This document shows, one piece after another, positions 1 through 4,601 of a stretch of 13,124 bases of DNA (within the stretch, counting starts at the first letter, position 1; each line of letters begins with the position of its first letter). The stretch comes from Bacillota bacterium (GTDB lineage Bacteria > Bacillota > Clostridia > Christensenellales > Aristaeellaceae). The position numbers and the translations under genes were made by a program. The stretch covers positions 1 through 13,124 of the forward strand of contig JAEYQQ010000139.1 of assembly GCA_023409955.1 (NCBI GenBank), in the 5' to 3' direction. The notes under the pieces are model-generated. The model did no database searches. It was not told the origin of the DNA and was given only the letters and a program-made list of their open reading frames with translations.

Positions 1-406
1 GGAGAAAGTCTACGGCACCTGTGTCAAAAGCCTTGATGGCGTATTTTTTATATGCGGATATAAAAACAGCCTTAATCTCTGGATATTTGCTGGCCATTTC
101 CTGTGCAAGTCCGAGCCCATTCTCCGCCGACAGACTGATATCGATAAACACTGCGTCTGGTTGTTTTTTTTCCATGACATCTAGGGCTTCTTGCTTGGCT
201 GTATGCATGCCCACTACAATGACATTGGAGAATTCTACTAAAATATGCTTCGTAACCTCAAGTGCGGATAGCTCATCCCCGGTTAAAATCACTCTGATCA
301 CGTTTCTCAGTACCCCGCTTTTGCCGTCACCATCGCTCGTTGCTGGTGATGGCTTATCTTTTGTATATACAACCAACCATACCTTCAGGGCAGACTGATA
401 AGCCAT
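1..406 (-). CDS. Response regulator, receiver domain (5' part, cut by the window edge)
   Basis: The minus-strand frame reads through a CheY-like receiver domain and leaves the window at position 1. Visible elements are the opening strand VIRVILTGDE, the phospho-acceptor Asp in VFIDISL, the switch Ser in VFISAY, and AIKAFDTGAVDFL, which precedes the conserved KP lysine (off the edge). The AFDTGAVDFL block is typical of LytTR/AlgR-class regulators, so a C-terminal LytTR DNA-binding domain is my guess, not seen. The first residue of the usual acidic pair is Gly (TGDE instead of DDE). The start is uncertain. ATG at 406 is the longest option, about 44 nt below the promoter at 457-465, but has no clear Shine-Dalgarno. 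GTG at 301 matches the normal receiver start, with only a distant GGGG upstream. The 35 extra residues from 406 look like low-complexity linker. Confidence 0.85.
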   Translation of the reverse strand, partial: MAYQSALKVWLVVYTKDKPSPATSDGDGKSGVLRNVIRVILTGDELSALEVTKHILVEFSNVIVVGMHTAKQEALDVMEKKQPDAVFIDISLSAENGLGLAQEMASKYPEIKAVFISAYKKYAIKAFDTGAVDFL

Positions 407-432
407 TAAGCCATTTATATATAATAGAATAG

Positions 433-508
433 AATGGCGTATCTTGTCGAAATATGATTATATCATATTTACCACATTTCGGAATAATCAGATTGACAAT
501 ACGCCATT
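433..508. repeat. Nested inverted repeats around the response-regulator promoter
   Basis: The outer arms are AATGGCGTAT (433-442) and ATACGCCATT (499-508), a perfect 10-bp inverted repeat extended inward by TTGTC/GAC-type pairing with a 2-nt offset. A further pair is CGAAAT (448-453) with ATTTCG (476-481). At the core is a palindrome with perfect 9-nt arms, AAATATGAT (450-458) and ATCATATTT (462-470), separated by TAT. The core palindrome covers the minus-strand extended -10. This is either an operator region or a small element with terminal inverted repeats; the sequence alone does not decide. Confidence 0.75.
457..465 (-). promoter_or_regulatory. Extended -10 promoter of the response regulator
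   Basis: On the minus strand, TG-A-TATAAT (465 to 457) is a perfect extended -10. The hexamer 17 nt upstream (ATTCCG, 485-480) is a poor -35, which is acceptable for an extended -10 promoter. Predicted transcription starts near 450, upstream of both possible start codons. Confidence 0.6.
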
Positions 509-527
509 TATTTAATTTAAATATTGG

Positions 528-564
528 AAAAAAAGCCACCTGCACTAACTATAAGCAGGTGGCT
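528..564 (-). terminator. Rho-independent terminator of the 672-1166 gene
   Basis: Perfect 10-bp stem AGCCACCTGC (534-543) / GCAGGTGGCT (555-564) with an 11-nt loop. On the minus strand the stem is followed by a run of T (7 A on plus, 528-534). The plus-strand side has no T tract, so it terminates minus-strand transcription only. It lies about 110 nt beyond the stop of the hypothetical gene; I see nothing else in 565-671. Confidence 0.85.
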
Positions 565-671
565 GATTGGAGTATTGCCATACGATTATGATTGAAATCC
601 GGTCAGGTAAAACCATGCAAAATATGCCGCTGTGCCAAATTATATATCTTAACGTTTATCTCAAAACATTT

Positions 672-1166
672 TTAGCAATCCGGCGGCAGCCAGGAGGCAT
701 ACCTTTCTCTTTGGTGGCAGGTGCGTACGGTACGGGCAATGGCCGCCAGTTCCTCGCTGGTTTGGAATGCTTTGTACTTTGTGTAAAGGACTCTCAGGGC
801 GCTTAAGCTAGGCTGCTGCATGGAGTAATTCTTCAACAGTTCATAATTTACAGAATAAGGAGACAAGGACTCCATCAAGACGCCAAGTACATCGTCTGTG
901 ATTAAGGGCAGGTCGGTAATGCGTATGCGTACCTCTGTACCGTTATCCAGAAAAACCCTCATGGTTCCCATGGTTATGCGGCGCAGGCACATGAATATAA
1001 AGCTGTCCAGGCGTTTACACAGCTTTTCAATATCCTCTTTATATGGCGCATAGCTTCGAAGCACTTCCGCCGTATCCTCCGCAAGCGGCGTGCTTTCCAG
1101 CATATAGGAACCTACCCAGGGATGAAGCGCCCTGGCCACATCCTGTGTGCGGATGACAGCAGCCAC
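672..1166 (-). CDS. Hypothetical protein, 164 aa, next to the oriC region
   Basis: I do not recognise this protein. The start is GTG at 1166, preceded by GAGGTGAGG five nt away, a strong Shine-Dalgarno. The product looks soluble, without signal peptide or membrane helix. The first part (about residues 25-65) is helical and charged, with a Cys in KLCKRLD and the segment SFIFMCLRRITMGTMR. A short beta-like stretch follows (MRVFLDNGTEVRIRITDLPL, about 69-88). The rest is helical, with several Tyr residues (SPYSVNYELLKNYS, VLYTKYKAF), ending in CHQRERYASWLPPDC. It is transcribed away from dnaA and has its own terminator at 528-564, so it is probably a single-gene unit. No catalytic motif is visible, and no function is proposed. 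Confidence 0.75.
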   Translation of the reverse strand: MAAVIRTQDVARALHPWVGSYMLESTPLAEDTAEVLRSYAPYKEDIEKLCKRLDSFIFMCLRRITMGTMRVFLDNGTEVRIRITDLPLITDDVLGVLMESLSPYSVNYELLKNYSMQQPSLSALRVLYTKYKAFQTSEELAAIARTVRTCHQRERYASWLPPDC

Positions 1167-1451
1167 CTTTTCCTCACCTCGCTGGATGTTATGGGAAGGA
1201 TAGCCACTTTTTCTACATACATATGAACAATTCCTTGTCTAAATTTCAAACACACTATAAAAATCCTATTTCTTTTTTGTTTCCAAATATCGCCAAATGG
1301 TATATATATGCATGTAATGTGAAATTATATCCGAAAACACGTTCGACAACAACCAAGTCTTGTGGTGAAAAACAATCACAACCACCACCCGTAGAAAGAA
1401 AGTTTTCAACAGGTGATGTCTCTATGCACAGGGCGAAAAGGTGTACAAGCC

Positions 1452-1480
1452 TTGAAAATAGGTGATATATCTGGTATTAT
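1452..1480 (+). promoter_or_regulatory. dnaA promoter
   Basis: -35 TTGAAA (1452-1457), 17-nt spacer, extended -10 TGG-TATTAT (1472-1480). Expected transcription start is near 1487. The two perfect DnaA boxes (1508-1530) then lie just downstream of the start, a position that suits DnaA autorepression. Confidence 0.65.
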
Positions 1481-1507
1481 AGGTTAACGGCCGGCGGTTG
1501 AAGCTGG

Positions 1508-1530
1508 TTATCCACAGAAAGTTATCCACA
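1508..1530 (+). promoter_or_regulatory. Two perfect DnaA boxes
   Basis: TTATCCACA occurs at 1508-1516 and again at 1522-1530 in the same orientation. This is the consensus DnaA-binding 9-mer. The pair sits between the dnaA promoter and the leader hairpin. Confidence 0.9.
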
Positions 1531-1565
1531 GCACACGGGTGCGAAAAGCCCGTGCTGATTTTTTT
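1530..1565 (+). terminator. Terminator-like hairpin in the dnaA leader
   Basis: CACGGG (1534-1539) pairs with CCCGTG (1549-1554); allowing a 2-nt bulge the stem extends to AGCAC..GGG / CCCGTGCT (1530-1556). A run of seven T follows (1559-1565). It lies inside the dnaA leader, so it is either an attenuator for transcripts from the 1452 promoter or a hairpin with a role at the origin. A TATAAT (1592-1597) below it could be a second dnaA -10, but has no good -35. Confidence 0.5.
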
Positions 1566-1637
1566 CGCCTTTTCTGAGGATGTTTCATTCGTATAATGCA
1601 ATGTATATTTTTTGATTGATACTAAGGGGGCCCAGGG

Positions 1638-2963
1638 ATGAATGTAGCGGATTTATGGGAAAAAGCATGCCGCTTTTTGCAAGAGGAAATGAACGAGGTC
1701 TCTTACAAAACGTGGATCGCCAGCTCCTTAAAGCCCCTTGAGATTGATGATAACTGCCTATTCATTGAGGTGGTTACTGATTATATGAAGCAGATGATCG
1801 CTAGCCGGTACGCCACGCTCATAGCCAACGCAGTGAGCCAGGCAGCTGGCCATGCATTGGCCGTTGAAATCATTACCCCCCAGGAGTCTGCAGCCCGCAG
1901 GGCTGCCAAAACAGAACCAGTCACACAAGGCTCCAATGTATCCTTAAACTCTAAATATACCTTTGACACATTCGTTGTGGGCAGCGGCAACCGCTTTGCT
2001 CATGCCGCCTCTTTGGCTGTGGCAGAAGCCCCGGCCGAGGCCTACAATCCTCTATTCATCTATGGTGGCGTAGGTCTTGGCAAGACCCATCTAATGCATG
2101 CCATCGGGCACTATGTGCAACAGCAATACCCCAGCCTGAAGCTTTTGTATATAACAAGTGAAAGCTTTACCAATGAGTTTATTACGGCCATACAAAAAAA
2201 TAAAAATGCTGAATTCCGCAACCGTTTCCGCAATGTGGACATATTGATGGTGGATGACATACAGTTTATTGCCAAGCTGGATCGGACCCAGGAGGAATTT
2301 TTCCATACATTCAATGCCCTGCATACCGCTGGGAAGCAGATCATCATGACCAGCGACAAGCCCCCCAAGGACATCGCCAGCCTGGAAGAGCGTCTGTGCA
2401 GCCGTTTTGAGTGGGGCCTCATTGCCGATATTCAGCGCCCGGACATAGAAACCCGTATAGCCATCCTTCGCAAAAAGGCGGAGCGTGAGCATATTGCCGT
2501 TTCGGACGGCGTGCTGGAGCTGGTGGCCCAGCGCATCGATTCCAACATTCGTGAGCTGGAAGGGTCTTTGACACGGCTGGTTGCCTTTTCATCCCTCACA
2601 GGCCGGCCCATTACCAACGCTCTGGCAGAGGAAGCGCTGCGGGAGGTGTTTGCTCAGCGGGAGGTCAGACGCGTTACCTGTGATCTGATACAGGAAACAG
2701 TGGCTGATTACTACAGCGTGTCGGTCTCTGATTTGAAAAGCGCACGGCGCAACAGGGAAGTGACTGTTCCCAGGCAGATCGCCATGTATTTAACCCGCGA
2801 AATGGTGGGACTGTCTCTGCCCAGGATCGGTGAGAGCTTTGGTGGCCGCGATCATACCACCGTTATGCACAGCTGTGAAAAGGTGCAGGATATACTGCGG
2901 GACAACCCTAGCTTCTTAAGCCAGATGGATGACATTCGCAGGCTGATCAAAGACGGGAAATAA
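1638..2963 (+). CDS. dnaA: Chromosomal replication initiator protein DnaA
   Basis: DnaA binds 9-bp boxes at oriC, unwinds the origin with ATP and helps load the replicative helicase; it also acts as a transcription regulator. All four domains are visible in 441 residues, the usual Firmicutes size. Domain I (1-82) opens with ADLWEKACRFLQEEMNEVSY. Domain II is a short linker (about 83-107). The AAA+ domain III has Walker A GGVGLGKT (143-150), Walker B ILMVDD (202-207), the RTQEEFFHTFNAL block (216-228), an arginine finger in CSRFEWG (R256) and sensor 2 NIRELEG (303-309). Domain IV has the DNA-binding signature GGRDHTTVMHS (402-412). ATG 1638 follows AAGGGGG. DnaA boxes lie upstream. The next gene is an M16 peptidase homologue and not dnaN. 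Confidence 0.98.
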   Translation: MNVADLWEKACRFLQEEMNEVSYKTWIASSLKPLEIDDNCLFIEVVTDYMKQMIASRYATLIANAVSQAAGHALAVEIITPQESAARRAAKTEPVTQGSNVSLNSKYTFDTFVVGSGNRFAHAASLAVAEAPAEAYNPLFIYGGVGLGKTHLMHAIGHYVQQQYPSLKLLYITSESFTNEFITAIQKNKNAEFRNRFRNVDILMVDDIQFIAKLDRTQEEFFHTFNALHTAGKQIIMTSDKPPKDIASLEERLCSRFEWGLIADIQRPDIETRIAILRKKAEREHIAVSDGVLELVAQRIDSNIRELEGSLTRLVAFSSLTGRPITNALAEEALREVFAQREVRRVTCDLIQETVADYYSVSVSDLKSARRNREVTVPRQIAMYLTREMVGLSLPRIGESFGGRDHTTVMHSCEKVQDILRDNPSFLSQMDDIRRLIKDGK

Positions 2964-2984
2964 GTGTCGAAAGAAGGATGCTGG

Positions 2985-4271
2985 ATGGCGGCATACAAAG
3001 AGTTTCACCTGGATAACGGCTTGCAGATTTCCGCTTATCAGTTGCCGCATCTGCATTCGCTGGAGATGGGGGTTTACTTCAAAGGCGGCTCTTTGTATGA
3101 AAACAGGAGCAACCAGGGTATTACACATCTGTTGGAGCATATGTGCTTTCGAAATCTGAATGGGCTTAAGCAGGAGCAGCTGTACAAGCGCCTGGATGCC
3201 ATTGGCGGCAAACTCAGCGGGACGACCTATCCTGAATCCGTTGTGTTTCAGCTGCGTGTGGTTCCGCGTTTTTTTGATGATGCCTTTGATTTGATGCTGC
3301 GTTTGTTTGAAAAAGGCAAATGGACAGATGAGGAAATCGCTGCAGAAAAGCAAGTGGTGCTGCGGCAGATTGAAAATGAAGATAAAAGCTTTTTATGGGA
3401 TATGAACTCCCGTTACTTAAAAACGAAAACCGGAGCCTTTCCCGGTATGGGTACCAAGGAAAGCGTTCTGCGCTTTTCCTCTGCATTGATCCATCAATGG
3501 AAGCAAAAGATCTTCCGGCCTGCCAACGCTTGCTTTGTGCTGACTGGCAATTTTTCGGACGGCATGCTGGAAAAAGCCATGGAACTGCTTTCGGAGCTTC
3601 CCTCCCTTGGTGAAAGTGTATTTGAACAGCCCGTTCCCATAGACTTTTGCATGCGGGATGAAACAAGCGATGAACTGTTCAATTCAGATTACGATCTTGC
3701 CCAGGTGCTTATATACTTTGATATCGACAGCAACCTGGTGTTTCCCTCCTGCGCAGGCATCTTAAGCTATCTGACAGGGGAGGGGTTAAGCTCTGCCTTG
3801 TTTTTGGAACTGCGTGAGAAGCATGCCATGGTGGATGATATCAGCTCTGAAGTGGTGACGGTAGGCTCTTTCCGTCGTCTGGCCATTGATTATGAGGTGA
3901 GCCACGATCGGCTGGTGGAGAGCCTGGAATTGGTGTTTTCCATACTGGCTAAGCTTCGCTTGTTCATCAGCCATGAGCAGATGGATCGGACAAAGGTGTA
4001 TTTTGCTGACAATGAGCGCATGATTCTGGATAGGGCTGCAAACCTGAATGAGCGGCTGGGTATGGCTTGGCTTGGTGAAAATACAGATGAATGCGACGTG
4101 GATATCCGCATGCGCCTGCATGAGGACCTGACAGTAGAAAACATACAGGATGCCGCCCAGACCATTTACCGACCAGAGACCCTAAGCTGCTTTATTGAAA
4201 AGAACCCCAAGAAAATTAAAGCATCAGTAGTGAAGGATGCCTTAAAAAAATGCCGAGACATGTTAAGGTAG
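2985..4271 (+). CDS. M16-family zinc peptidase homologue with a changed third metal ligand
   Basis: Insulinase/pitrilysin-family (M16) protein of 428 residues, the size of single-unit bacterial M16B members that work as dimers. The inverted zinc motif HLLEH (H48, E51, H52) is intact and preceded by VYFKGGSLYE and ITH. The downstream block AAEKQVVLRQIENED carries the first conserved Glu (E121), but Gln128 stands 76 residues after H52, where the third zinc ligand is normally Glu. The linker to the second half reads FVLTGNFSDGML. ATG 2985 is preferred because AAGAAGGA lies 6 nt upstream; a GTG at 2964, directly after the dnaA stop, would add seven residues. The gene lies 21 nt after dnaA, so the two are probably cotranscribed. 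No signal peptide is seen, so it acts in the cytoplasm. Activity cannot be assumed. Confidence 0.9.
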   Translation: MAAYKEFHLDNGLQISAYQLPHLHSLEMGVYFKGGSLYENRSNQGITHLLEHMCFRNLNGLKQEQLYKRLDAIGGKLSGTTYPESVVFQLRVVPRFFDDAFDLMLRLFEKGKWTDEEIAAEKQVVLRQIENEDKSFLWDMNSRYLKTKTGAFPGMGTKESVLRFSSALIHQWKQKIFRPANACFVLTGNFSDGMLEKAMELLSELPSLGESVFEQPVPIDFCMRDETSDELFNSDYDLAQVLIYFDIDSNLVFPSCAGILSYLTGEGLSSALFLELREKHAMVDDISSEVVTVGSFRRLAIDYEVSHDRLVESLELVFSILAKLRLFISHEQMDRTKVYFADNERMILDRAANLNERLGMAWLGENTDECDVDIRMRLHEDLTVENIQDAAQTIYRPETLSCFIEKNPKKIKASVVKDALKKCRDMLR

Positions 4272-4334
4272 AAGCGGGGTTTATCTCTTTATGGAAGCGG
4301 AATGAATGCAGCTTCAAGCAACAAAATAAAGTGG

Positions 4335-4370
4335 CCGGGATTTACTTGCAATTTGTAAATCCCGGTCTTT
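4335..4370. terminator. Strong terminator after the dnaA-M16 unit, possibly bidirectional
   Basis: Perfect 11-bp stem CCGGGATTTAC (4335-4345) / GTAAATCCCGG (4355-4365) with a 9-nt loop. The plus side continues TCTTTTC. The minus side reads CCACTTTATTTTG, a weaker tail that could end the small minus-strand gene whose stop is at 4386. Confidence 0.85.
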
Positions 4371-4385
4371 TCATTGGGTGCAGCC

Positions 4386-4535
4386 TTACAGATCATCTGC
4401 ATCCTGTTCCGGCTCCCCGCCATCCCTAGCTATGCCAGTGTAACTGCCCAATACGTCGGTTGTCTTTGGGTCATGCATGGCTTGACTGAGTGCATCTTCC
4501 TTGATCTTTTTGAGATTCTTTCTCCTTTTCTCCAT
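4386..4535 (-). CDS. Small protein, 49 aa, with conserved-looking QDADDL C-terminus
   Basis: The minus frame starts at ATG 4535 and ends at TAA 4386. The product starts MEKRRKNLKKIKEDALSQAM, then has DPKTTDVLGSYTG, and ends EPEQDADDL. From memory, tiny Clostridia proteins of unknown function share a GSYTG...P.QDADDL pattern, which supports this being a real gene. It has a strongly basic N-terminus (residues 2-12) and an acidic tail. The Shine-Dalgarno AAGGAGG is perfect and 8 nt from ATG, but it lies within the 3' arm of the leuS terminator hairpin (4540-4581). No separate promoter is obvious, so expression may come from leuS readthrough or from a start inside the leuS 3' end. Function unknown. 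Confidence 0.75.
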   Translation of the reverse strand: MEKRRKNLKKIKEDALSQAMHDPKTTDVLGSYTGIARDGGEPEQDADDL

Positions 4536-4536
4536 C

Positions 4537-4581
4537 AAAAACGCCTCCTTACCCGGAAGTATGTCCGGAAAAGGAGGCGTT
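4537..4581 (-). terminator. leuS terminator overlapping the ribosome binding site of the next gene
   Basis: Outer 11-bp stem AACGCCTCCTT (4540-4550) / AAGGAGGCGTT (4571-4581), a symmetrical 2x2 internal loop, then inner 5-bp stem CCGGA (4553-4557) / TCCGG (4564-4568), with a 6-nt loop. On the minus strand the hairpin ends in GCGTTTTTG, giving a T5 tail. It lies 21 nt after the leuS stop. The 3' arm on this strand contains AAGGAGG, the Shine-Dalgarno of the 49-residue gene. Confidence 0.85.
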
Positions 4582-4601
4582 CATTGGAAAGACTCAGGGA
4601 T

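Larger units (their letters stand above)
1167..1637. other. Candidate replication origin / dnaA control region
   Basis: This non-coding stretch separates the divergent hypothetical gene and dnaA. It contains two perfect DnaA boxes TTATCCACA on the plus strand (1508-1516 and 1522-1530) spaced 5 nt apart. Two degenerate boxes lie upstream: CTATGCACA (1422-1430, one mismatch to TTATNCACA) and TTTTCAACA (1403-1411, two mismatches). An AT-rich segment at about 1205-1335, including TATATATATG, and the T-rich leader at 1559-1620 are candidate unwinding regions. In Firmicutes oriC boxes normally flank dnaA, so an origin here is plausible, but only two strong boxes are present and the dnaA-dnaN spacer used in Bacillus is absent. 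Confidence 0.6.

Noticed and set aside
354..545. 63-codon minus-strand open frame ahead of the response regulator
   Set aside because: It crosses the palindromic promoter and the upstream terminator and is in a different frame from the regulator; no family resemblance.
1223..1465. 80-codon open frame on plus strand in the oriC region
   Set aside because: It has no good Shine-Dalgarno, its composition is unlike a protein, and it overlaps DnaA boxes and ends inside the dnaA promoter.
1569..1597. Second dnaA promoter using TATAAT at 1592-1597
   Set aside because: The -10 is perfect but there is no TG extension and the -35 position reads CTTTTC; kept only as a remark.
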